Source: JAWXTK01 sp044433645 (GTDB lineage Bacteria; Bacteroidota; Bacteroidia; Bacteroidales; Rikenellaceae). From it: a DNA stretch of 5,109 bases. The first letter of the stretch is position 1. Each line of letters starts with the position of its first letter. Below the pieces are notes generated by a model, which saw nothing but the letters and a program-made list of their open reading frames with translations, was not told the DNA's origin and ran no database searches. Below are positions 1 through 5,109 of the stretch, piece by piece. The stretch covers positions 1 through 5,109 of the forward strand of contig JAWXTK010000040.1 of the NCBI GenBank assembly GCA_044433645.1. The letters run 5' to 3'. Both the position numbers and the translations under genes were made by a program.

Positions 1-14
1 AAATTTTATCGCTT

Positions 15-55
15 AGGCGGAATAAATTTGAGCCTGGCTCCGATTTGTTTCGCCT
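15..55 (+). terminator. Long hairpin, probable plus-strand terminator
   Basis: Bases 15-33 pair with 37-55 around a three-base loop (34-36). Of 19 positions, 18 pair, three of them as G-U wobbles (20-50, 23-47, 28-42), and one is a mismatch (29-41). A T-rich tail (55-58, then CTT) follows on the plus strand. On the minus strand the wobbles become A-C mismatches and no T-tract follows, so the structure fits plus-strand RNA best. It would then end a plus-strand gene lying left of the window and convergent with the sulfatase at 112. It might also stop the sulfatase transcript weakly. The upstream gene is not visible, so the assignment is inferred. Confidence 0.55.
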
Positions 56-111
56 TTTCTTATGTCCCTATAGTTTCTTGACCTCAATTCAGTTGCATTT
101 GCAGGTTGAAT

Positions 112-1653
112 TCAGCTTATCCAATGAAGTTGTTCCCAAAGCTCTGGCCCATCGTTTTTCTGAGCTTTACCTGGTGTACTACGTCCTTCTTTTATGTATT
201 TAGTAAGCAGTGCTTTAAGCTCTTCTACTTTTTCTGGGTATTTATCTTGTAGATTTGTTTTCTCTGATGGATCAGTTTTCATGTTATACAATTGCACAGG
301 AGGAAGGTTTGCCCACGCAGCTTTATTGCTAGATTTAGGCGCACTCCAACCACCAGATGATGCACTCATTAGAAGTTTCCAATCACCTTGACGTATAGCA
401 AACTCACCGTCGATAGAATGATGAACAGTAGCCTCACGTATAGGTTTCACTTCTTTTTTAGAAGTCATAGTTGTCAAGATATCATAGCTATCTTCGGCCT
501 CCTGATCTGTAAGTTTATAGCCTGCCATTTTAGCAAAAGTAGCATAAAAGTCAGTCATACAGATAGTTTGGTTAACCTCATGGTGTTTAAATCCGTCTGG
601 GTAACGCACAATACAAGGCACTCTGTGACCACCGTCAAACAAATCTGCTTTAGTTCCTCGGTAGATAGAGTTAGGGAAGTGACCTTTAGCATTTAACACA
701 GGAATCTTAGCTGCTGGCGAACAACCATTATCGGTTGTAAACACAACCAAAGTTTCGCCATCTATGCCTGCATCTTTGATGGCCTGCATAACTTGACCTA
801 TCATAACGTCAACCATTAACACAAAGTCACCATAAGCATTAAGACCTGATTTATCTACAAACTCAGCCGTAGGTACGATAGGTGTGTGAGGCGCAGTTAG
901 TGGGAAATAAAGGAAGAAAGGATCTTTTGTTTGAGCTTGCTCTTTGATATAGGCACAAGCTTTGTCTGTGATATGTCCTAGAGTTTGTGATCTATCCTTC
1001 ATATCTGGAGCAGTAGCACCCAAGCGACCACGTTTTTTACCCTTAGGAGGCATAGTAGGATTAGTCGATGTAGGATAACCATTCTCAACATAAACATAAG
1101 GAGGGAAATCCAGCGATGCAATAATACCATAAGAATAATCAAAGCCTAAGTCAGCTGGCCCGTTAGTTACTCTTTTAGTGTAATCTATATTGTCAGTACC
1201 TTGCTCTGTTAAATATTGTGCAGGGCCCGTAGCACCGTCTTTAAGACCCCAGTCCCAACCCATGTGCCATTTACCGATAAAGGCAGTTGAGTAACCAGAT
1301 TTTTTAAGCATACTAGCCATAGTCTCTCTCTCAGGGGTAATTAGAGCTCCACCATAACCATCCAAAACGTGTTTTTTAAGCGAAGAACGCCAGTTGTAAC
1401 GTCCAGTAATAATACTATAACGAGAAGGCGTACTCACCGACGAACTAGTGTGAGCATCACGAAAAACAACACCCTCTTTACACATTTGGTCTAGGTAAGG
1501 AGTTTTAATTTTTTGGTCTTGGTCATAGTAAGACACATCACCATAACCCATATCATCAGCTAGGATAAAGACAATGTTAGGCTTGCTAGCAGCATTAGCC
1601 AAACTCACCCCAACCAAAGCTAGCGAAGTTAAAATAGTAGATTGTTTATTCAT
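112..1653 (-). CDS. Exported serine-type sulfatase, S1_15-like
   Basis: A 513-residue family S1 sulfatase, predicted to hydrolyse a sulfate ester on a glycan in the periplasm. Residues 1-21 form a cleavable signal peptide ending Ala-Asn-Ala. The metal site is visible as Asp33-Asp34 and Asp308-Asn309. The formylglycine motif is S74-T-P-S-R78 followed by a TGR signature, with serine as the residue to be converted. Other active-site landmarks are Lys128 and His130 (GKWH), His256 (APHTP), Lys335 and the GGHRVP block at 341-346. The TGRYNWRS stretch after the motif and the GRSTPG near the C-terminus resemble subfamily S1_15, whose known members act on 6-sulfated galactose or GalNAc; this is from memory, not a search. 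A basic proline/lysine/arginine segment (202-210) probably lies in a surface loop. The length is usual for the family. The start is fixed by the signal peptide and by a promoter about 30 bases upstream. It differs from its two neighbours, which are paralogues of each other. Confidence 0.95.
   Translation of the reverse strand: MNKQSTILTSLALVGVSLANAASKPNIVFILADDMGYGDVSYYDQDQKIKTPYLDQMCKEGVVFRDAHTSSSVSTPSRYSIITGRYNWRSSLKKHVLDGYGGALITPERETMASMLKKSGYSTAFIGKWHMGWDWGLKDGATGPAQYLTEQGTDNIDYTKRVTNGPADLGFDYSYGIIASLDFPPYVYVENGYPTSTNPTMPPKGKKRGRLGATAPDMKDRSQTLGHITDKACAYIKEQAQTKDPFFLYFPLTAPHTPIVPTAEFVDKSGLNAYGDFVLMVDVMIGQVMQAIKDAGIDGETLVVFTTDNGCSPAAKIPVLNAKGHFPNSIYRGTKADLFDGGHRVPCIVRYPDGFKHHEVNQTICMTDFYATFAKMAGYKLTDQEAEDSYDILTTMTSKKEVKPIREATVHHSIDGEFAIRQGDWKLLMSASSGGWSAPKSSNKAAWANLPPVQLYNMKTDPSEKTNLQDKYPEKVEELKALLTKYIKEGRSTPGKAQKNDGPELWEQLHWIS
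1420..1434 (-). other. Formylglycine maturation motif S-T-P-S-R
   Basis: Codons 74-78 of the sulfatase at 112-1653. The first residue is serine (AGT) and the proline is present, so this is the classical Ser-type form of the C/S-x-P/A-x-R motif. Known biology: anSME can convert this serine, whereas the oxygen-dependent FGE acts only on cysteine. Confidence 0.9.
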
Positions 1654-1682
1654 TATATATTTAAATTAAGTTAATTCTAGGA

Positions 1683-1714
1683 CAAATTTAACAAAAAATG
1701 GGTGACTTTTCAAA
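1683..1714 (-). promoter_or_regulatory. Bacteroidota promoter for the gene at 112-1653
   Basis: Read on the minus strand, TAAATTTG (1683-1690) matches the -7 consensus TAnnTTTG exactly. A TTTG (1711-1714) lies 20 bases upstream as the -33 element. The predicted transcript start is near 1676-1679, giving a leader of about 25 bases with no Shine-Dalgarno site, only an AT-rich run before ATG. The -33 element falls in the loop of the preceding gene's terminator hairpin. TTTG is common in such T-rich sequence, so the -7 box carries most of the weight. Confidence 0.6.
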
Positions 1715-1728
1715 AAAAAGTCACCCAT
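1691..1728 (-). terminator. Rho-independent terminator after the gene at 1753-3222
   Basis: A perfect 13-bp inverted repeat (1698-1710 with 1716-1728) around a five-base loop, followed on the minus strand by TTTTTTG. It begins 25 bases past the stop codon of the upstream sulfatase. It separates that gene from the sulfatase at 112-1653, which therefore probably needs its own promoter. The stem is also perfect on the opposite strand, where an A/T-rich stretch follows, but no plus-strand gene ends here. Confidence 0.85.
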
Positions 1729-1752
1729 AATTACTAGTTTATTTTAAAAACC

Positions 1753-3222
1753 CTATTCCAAAGTATCTTTTTTAGCTTGCTTAGCAGCTTTTTTAGCTTT
1801 AGCCTTAGCTATTTCCTCTGGAGTCTTCTTAACTTTTTCTGCTGTACCAAATGCCAAATGCTCAGGTTTAATATTCAAGCTTTTGAAATATGCAAGAGCC
1901 TCTTTAGATAGTTTTTCAACTACATCTGGATGTTGTGAAGCTAGGTTTTTCTCCTCACCCCAATCGTTACGATAATCATATAGCTCAACACGAGACATAT
2001 CATAATTCATCACAAGTTTGTAGTTGTTATCCTTAGCAGTTAGACGTGGCCAATCGTGACCTGTGTCTCTACCTTGCCAGAATTGAAGTACAGTTTTTGT
2101 TCTATCAAATTTGTTACCCAATAGCACATTTGTAATCACCTCACCGTCAGGTTTGTGACTCTCAGGAAGTTCTATACCTGCAATATCACAGAAAGTAGGC
2201 AACAAGTCAACTGCAGCAATAAAGCTGTGTTTGTCTACTTTACCAGCAGGCACTATACCTGGCAAACGAACAATGAAAGGTATTCTCACACCACCCTCAT
2301 AAAGGCTGTGTTTTTGTCCTTTTTGTCCACCAGTCACACCCACAGAATTCCATGTACGCTTAGTGTCATTAGGTGCAGGGCCATTGTCAGACGAGAAAAT
2401 CACAAGAGTATTCTCATCCAAACCTTGCTCTTTTAAGAAAGTCATCAATCGACCAATATTCTCATCAGCCGAAGTTACTACAGAGTAGTAAGATTGTTGT
2501 GGTTCTTCAACATCTAAGTAAGGGATACGCATCTCAGGCGAAGGTTCAATCGCGTGGTGAGTTTCATGTATCCACACATTCACAAAGAAAGGACTTTTCT
2601 TGTTTTTACCAATAAAGTCGATAGCCAAATCAACTGCTTGTTGAGTGTAAAACGCCGAAGGATATTCAGCTGGCCCTTGCTTGATTTGAGGTCCACGTCC
2701 GTTATAAACGCAAGTAGCATCAAAACCATACTCAGCTGGTTCTGGAGCGCCACCATTGTTACCCAAATGCCATTTACCAAAGTGAGCTGTTTTATAACCT
2801 GCCTTTTGCATCATTTTACCCATGATAGCAGCATCTACGGGTGCAAAGTTAGCCATACCACGGCTAGCATTGATTGAAGGGCCTGCTAAGTGTTGGTGAA
2901 TGTTGTGACGCGAAGGGAAATGCCCAGTCATAACAGCTGTTCTACTAGATGAAGATACAGGAGAACAAACGTTAAATTGTGTAAAATCAATACCCTCACT
3001 AGCCATTTTGTCTAGATTAGGAGTTTTAAGTCCTGGGTGTCCGTGACCACTAAGGTCCCCCCAGCCCCAGTCATCTGCAAACACAAAGACAATGTTCATC
3101 TTTGAGTTAGACAACGGGTTAGACTTCCCAGAAGCCTGTTTTTGGTTTTTTGCGCCAAAGGCAACCCCTGGCAGACACGCAGCGCAGGTTAACGCTGTTG
3201 TCAAGTAATGAATTTTGCTCAT
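1753..3222 (-). CDS. Exported sulfatase with atypical SSSSR motif
   Basis: A 489-residue family S1 sulfatase, predicted to be periplasmic. The signal peptide spans residues 1-23 (cleavage after Ala-Phe-Gly); Cys13 and Cys16 lie in it but do not form a good lipobox. Metal-site residues are Asp50-Asp51 and Asp279-Asn280; other active-site residues are Lys150/His152 (GKWHLG), His222 (WIHETHH), Lys304 and the EGGVRIP block at 309-315. The formylglycine motif reads S90-S-S-S-R94: serine at the converted position and serine where proline or alanine is expected. Otherwise the catalytic set is complete, so the enzyme may well be active. The last 30 residues form a Lys/Ala-rich tail with ten lysines, missing from the neighbouring paralogue at 3342-4754, to which the rest is clearly similar. 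The S1 subfamily and substrate are not assigned. The start is supported by the signal peptide. It has its own promoter candidate, though read-through from the upstream gene is also possible. Confidence 0.95.
   Translation of the reverse strand: MSKIHYLTTALTCAACLPGVAFGAKNQKQASGKSNPLSNSKMNIVFVFADDWGWGDLSGHGHPGLKTPNLDKMASEGIDFTQFNVCSPVSSSSRTAVMTGHFPSRHNIHQHLAGPSINASRGMANFAPVDAAIMGKMMQKAGYKTAHFGKWHLGNNGGAPEPAEYGFDATCVYNGRGPQIKQGPAEYPSAFYTQQAVDLAIDFIGKNKKSPFFVNVWIHETHHAIEPSPEMRIPYLDVEEPQQSYYSVVTSADENIGRLMTFLKEQGLDENTLVIFSSDNGPAPNDTKRTWNSVGVTGGQKGQKHSLYEGGVRIPFIVRLPGIVPAGKVDKHSFIAAVDLLPTFCDIAGIELPESHKPDGEVITNVLLGNKFDRTKTVLQFWQGRDTGHDWPRLTAKDNNYKLVMNYDMSRVELYDYRNDWGEEKNLASQHPDVVEKLSKEALAYFKSLNIKPEHLAFGTAEKVKKTPEEIAKAKAKKAAKQAKKDTLE
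2941..2955 (-). other. Atypical maturation motif S-S-S-S-R
   Basis: Codons 90-94 of the sulfatase at 1753-3222, set in the context SPV-motif-TAVMTG that fixes the alignment. The converted position is Ser90 (TCT). The third position is Ser92 (TCT), one base from a proline codon. Cys86 lies four residues upstream but has no arginine at the required spacing, so it is not the modified residue. Confidence 0.85.
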
Positions 3223-3285
3223 ACCTTGCTTAAAATAAAATTAATAAATTATAATATATAAGGTAATTATAGGTCGAAATTAATG

Positions 3286-3313
3286 AGCGAGGAGCACATA
3301 AAAAATCCTCACT
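3286..3313 (-). other. Hairpin at the 5' end of the 1753-3222 transcript
   Basis: Bases 3286-3293 pair with 3306-3313 (8 bp, one G-U wobble) around a 12-base loop. On the minus strand no T-tract follows the stem, so it is a poor terminator for the gene at 3342-4754. The predicted transcript start of the downstream gene (about 3311-3314) falls at the outer edge of the stem, so the hairpin would cap the 5' end of that mRNA and could protect it from decay. On the plus strand TTTT follows the stem, but no plus-strand gene is present. Its role is inferred. Confidence 0.4.
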
Positions 3314-3317
3314 TTTA

Positions 3318-3348
3318 CAAAGGTAATATTTTTTTTTGAATCTACAAT
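3318..3348 (-). promoter_or_regulatory. Bacteroidota promoter for the gene at 1753-3222
   Basis: On the minus strand, TACCTTTG (3318-3325) matches TAnnTTTG, with ATTG (3345-3348; three of four matches to TTTG) 19 bases upstream. The -33 element overlaps the last codons and stop codon of the upstream sulfatase. The predicted start near 3311-3314 gives a leader of about 90 bases, much longer than for the other two sulfatases. The leader is AT-rich near the ATG, with no Shine-Dalgarno site. Confidence 0.55.
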
Positions 3349-4754
3349 ACGTAATCTAAACTATAAAAATATTCGTAGGCCAAATCCGTAAGTTCCATGA
3401 TTTTAGAGGTGTACTTATGCTCGCTTAACGAATCCACAAATCCTTCAGCCAAGTTATTTTCCTCGCCCCAATCATTTTTGTAATCATAAAGCTCCACACG
3501 GCTCATATCGTAATTAATCAACACTTTATATTTATTGTCCTTAGCCCCAAGCCTAGGCCACAAATTAAGCGACTCATCATCATCCCCAGGCCAAAAATGC
3601 AACATAGCCTTCTCGCGAGTAAAATCCTCACCCAAAAGCGCCAAGGAAATATTCTCGCCATCAGGCAAATAATCCTCTGGCAAGCTAACCCCAGCTATAC
3701 TACAAAACGTAGGAAGTAAATCCACCGTAGCAAGCAAAGTACTATCATCAACCACACCCGCTGGCACCACACCAGGCAAGCGCACAATAAAAGGAACTTT
3801 CACTCCCCCTTCAAACAAACTTCTCTTGCGCCCCTTCAATCCCCCAGTGTCACCCACCGACAATTTCAAAGAATTACTAGTGGCAGTCTCAGGGCCATTG
3901 TCCGAGCTAAAAATCACAAGCGTGTTATCATCCAAGCCCTCATCCTTTAAGGCTTGCATAAGTCGTCCTATATGCTTGTCTGCTGCTGTAACTACTGAAT
4001 AATAAGACTGCTCAGGGTCAGCAATATCAGCATAAACCTCACGCTCCTCATCGAGTGGTTCTATATCTTGATGCGTTTCATGTATCCAAAGATTCACAAA
4101 GAAAGGTTCATACTTATGTTCCGTAATAAATGCAATGGTAGCATCCACACTCTGGGCAGTATATTCCGAGGTAACATAACCCGTAGGTCCAGTGTCAAGA
4201 TTAGGCCCATTACCATTATACACACGCGTGTCATCATAACCATAAGTCATAGGCTCAGGCGCCGAACTAATATTTCCCAAGTGCCACTTGCCATAGTGCG
4301 CAGTTTTATAGCCAGCACTCTGTAAAAGTTTAGGCAAGAGAGTCACCGTATTATCCAAATAATTAGGCATCTGCTTAGCAGCATTTTTATTAGCCCCAGC
4401 CAAATGTTGGTGCATCCCATGACGCGAAGGAAAATTCCCCGTCATCACAGCCGTACGCGATGCAGACGAAACCGGCGAGCCCACATTAAACGCTTTGAAA
4501 TCTATGCCTTCGCTAGCGAGCTTATCAATATTAGGAGTCAAAATCACATCATGCCCATGGCAAGCTAAATCGCCCCACCCCCAGTCATCAGCAAAGATAA
4601 ATATAATATTATAGCGAGAATTAGCTAAATAATCCACAGCACCATTCACACCAGAGCCACCGTTGCTATCAGGAGAAATATCCTCAGACACACAACCAGC
4701 CAGCGCACCCAACGTCAAGAGGATGCAAGAATTATTAGCAAATTTCAAGTTCAT
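3342..4754 (-). CDS. Surface lipoprotein sulfatase with SSASR motif
   Basis: A 470-residue family S1 sulfatase. The N-terminus is a lipoprotein signal ending Leu-Ala-Gly-Cys21, followed by Val-Ser-Glu-Asp, which fits the serine/acidic export signal that sends Bacteroidota lipoproteins to the cell surface. A Gly/Ser/Asn-rich tether (about 29-38) precedes the catalytic domain. Metal-site residues are Asp56-Asp57 and Asp285-Asn286; others are Lys156/His158, His228, Lys310 and the EGGVKVP block at 315-321. The formylglycine motif is S96-S-A-S-R100, serine-type with alanine in place of proline. The frame is open upstream to an ATG at 4808, but I start at 4754: this gives the proper lipoprotein signal, and the best promoter lies inside the longer version. 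It is a clear paralogue of the sulfatase at 1753-3222 with a conserved catalytic core, but lacks its Lys-rich tail. Codons end in G or C more often than in the paralogue in the stretches compared. Substrate and subfamily are unassigned. Confidence 0.93.
   Translation of the reverse strand: MNLKFANNSCILLTLGALAGCVSEDISPDSNGGSGVNGAVDYLANSRYNIIFIFADDWGWGDLACHGHDVILTPNIDKLASEGIDFKAFNVGSPVSSASRTAVMTGNFPSRHGMHQHLAGANKNAAKQMPNYLDNTVTLLPKLLQSAGYKTAHYGKWHLGNISSAPEPMTYGYDDTRVYNGNGPNLDTGPTGYVTSEYTAQSVDATIAFITEHKYEPFFVNLWIHETHQDIEPLDEEREVYADIADPEQSYYSVVTAADKHIGRLMQALKDEGLDDNTLVIFSSDNGPETATSNSLKLSVGDTGGLKGRKRSLFEGGVKVPFIVRLPGVVPAGVVDDSTLLATVDLLPTFCSIAGVSLPEDYLPDGENISLALLGEDFTREKAMLHFWPGDDDESLNLWPRLGAKDNKYKVLINYDMSRVELYDYKNDWGEENNLAEGFVDSLSEHKYTSKIMELTDLAYEYFYSLDYVL
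4455..4469 (-). other. Maturation motif S-S-A-S-R
   Basis: Codons 96-100 of the sulfatase at 3342-4754. Serine (TCG) stands at the converted position and alanine (GCA) replaces proline. The C/S-x-A-x-R form is among the motifs accepted by the anaerobic maturase anSME, so activation is plausible. Confidence 0.85.
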
Positions 4755-4779
4755 TATTTCATGAAAGTTTAGTTTAAAA

Positions 4780-4809
4780 CAAATGTAAGAATAAAAATCC
4801 ACAACCAAA
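4780..4809 (-). promoter_or_regulatory. Bacteroidota promoter for the gene at 3342-4754
   Basis: On the minus strand, TACATTTG (4780-4787) matches TAnnTTTG, with TTTG (4806-4809) 18 bases upstream. The predicted start near 4773-4776 leaves a leader of about 20 bases before the ATG at 4754. A T6A6 palindrome (4815-4826) lies just upstream of the -33 element. The promoter diverges from that of the tRNA gene. Confidence 0.6.
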
Positions 4810-4855
4810 AATTATTTTTTAAAAAACATAACCCACTGTAACAAACCCAATTAGC

Positions 4856-4905
4856 AAAAAAGGCTAAAAAAAAATAAAAAAAATTCACAAAAAAGTTTGT
4901 AAAAA
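4856..4905. promoter_or_regulatory. Phased A-tracts between divergent promoters
   Basis: Five runs of five to nine A residues on the plus strand (4856-4861, 4866-4874, 4876-4883, 4889-4894, 4901-4905) have centres about 9.5 to 12 bases apart, close to one helical turn. Such phasing usually gives curved DNA, and AT-rich sequence upstream of a stable-RNA promoter can act as an UP-like activator. The last tracts flank and follow the -33 element of the tRNA promoter. The function is inferred from composition alone. Confidence 0.4.
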
Positions 4906-4926
4906 GAAATAAAGTTTCTACTTTTG
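4896..4926 (+). promoter_or_regulatory. Promoter of tRNA-Ser
   Basis: TTTG (4896-4899), a 19-base spacer, then TACTTTTG (4919-4926) gives an exact match to the Bacteroidota -33/-7 consensus. The predicted transcript start is about 4930, only about two bases before the mature tRNA 5' end at 4932, so little or no 5' leader would be left for RNase P to remove. Confidence 0.75.
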
Positions 4927-4931
4927 TGCCC

Positions 4932-5019
<88 letters not shown>

Positions 5020-5023
5020 ATAG

Positions 5024-5038
5024 GCTTGATTATCAAGC
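5024..5038 (+). other. Small hairpin in the tRNA 3' trailer
   Basis: A perfect six-pair stem (5024-5029 with 5033-5038) around a three-base loop, four bases after the encoded CCA. It lies between the tRNA and its terminator and could guide 3' processing of the precursor. It is short enough to be chance. Confidence 0.35.
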
Positions 5039-5051
5039 AGTTAGCGGATCG

Positions 5052-5100
5052 ACACCCAATTTCACACCCAGTTTTGTGAAATTGGGTGTTTTCTTTTTAT
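5052..5100 (+). terminator. Rho-independent terminator of tRNA-Ser
   Basis: A perfect 14-bp inverted repeat (5052-5065 with 5076-5089) encloses a 10-base loop and is followed by a T-rich tail (5089-5099). It ends the tRNA transcript about 70 bases after the mature 3' end. An ACACCCA heptamer occurs twice (5052-5058 and 5064-5070), in the left arm and running into the loop. On the minus strand the tail is not T-rich, so it is directional. Confidence 0.88.
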
Positions 5101-5109
5101 TTGGGTCAA

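Noticed and set aside
194..696. Two overlapping plus-strand open frames
   Set aside because: They lie opposite a well-supported sulfatase gene, have no recognisable domain, and show no promoter or start context.
1698..1728. Inverted repeat as a transposon end or operator
   Set aside because: The short loop, perfect stem, position 25 bases after a stop codon and T-tail make a terminator the simpler reading; no transposase is near.
2155..2877. Three plus-strand and one minus-strand frame inside the middle sulfatase
   Set aside because: They are out-of-frame shadows; the sulfatase reading is full length with an intact catalytic set. The plus-strand frame at 4068-4325 is the same kind of shadow of the paralogue.
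2953..2967. Cys-Ser-Pro just before the SSSSR motif as an alternative cysteine-type site
   Set aside because: No arginine stands four residues after Cys86 (it is Ser90), and the paralogue has glycine at the cysteine position, so it is not the modified residue.
4815..4826. T6A6 palindrome as a regulator site
   Set aside because: Homopolymer palindromes are expected by chance in such AT-rich sequence, and no second copy was seen.

Overview
The window looks like a chromosomal stretch from a Bacteroidota bacterium. The base composition is AT-rich, none of the three protein genes has a Shine-Dalgarno site, and all four transcription units start from the Bacteroidota-type promoter (a -33 TTTG, then 18-20 bases, then TAnnTTTG). 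One sulfatase also carries a lipoprotein signal followed by the acidic export motif known from this phylum. The genus and habitat cannot be read from the sequence.

Layout, left to right. Positions 1-111 hold no gene but contain a long hairpin (15-55) that best fits a plus-strand terminator for a gene beyond the left edge. Three family S1 sulfatase genes follow, all on the minus strand, so transcription runs right to left: 3342-4754 (surface lipoprotein type), 1753-3222 (its close paralogue, with a cleavable signal peptide) and 112-1653 (a different subfamily resembling S1_15 galactose/GalNAc-6-sulfatases, with a cleavable signal peptide). A strong terminator lies between the second and third genes, and each gene has its own promoter candidate. 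The right end has a plus-strand tRNA-Ser(UGA) at 4932-5019, divergent from the sulfatases, with a promoter directly against its 5' end and a strong terminator at 5052-5089.

The three enzymes probably remove sulfate esters from a sulfated glycan, such as a host glycosaminoglycan or mucin glycan or an algal polysaccharide; the substrate is not decidable here. All three carry serine at the position converted to formylglycine, so they should depend on the radical-SAM maturase anSME, which is not in the window. The two paralogues lack the usual proline of the maturation motif (SSSSR and SSASR). The lipoprotein could act at the cell surface and the other two in the periplasm. No SusC/SusD pair, glycoside hydrolase, regulator, mobile element or CRISPR array is visible. 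I see a sulfatase cluster with several unusual details, not a clear new system.
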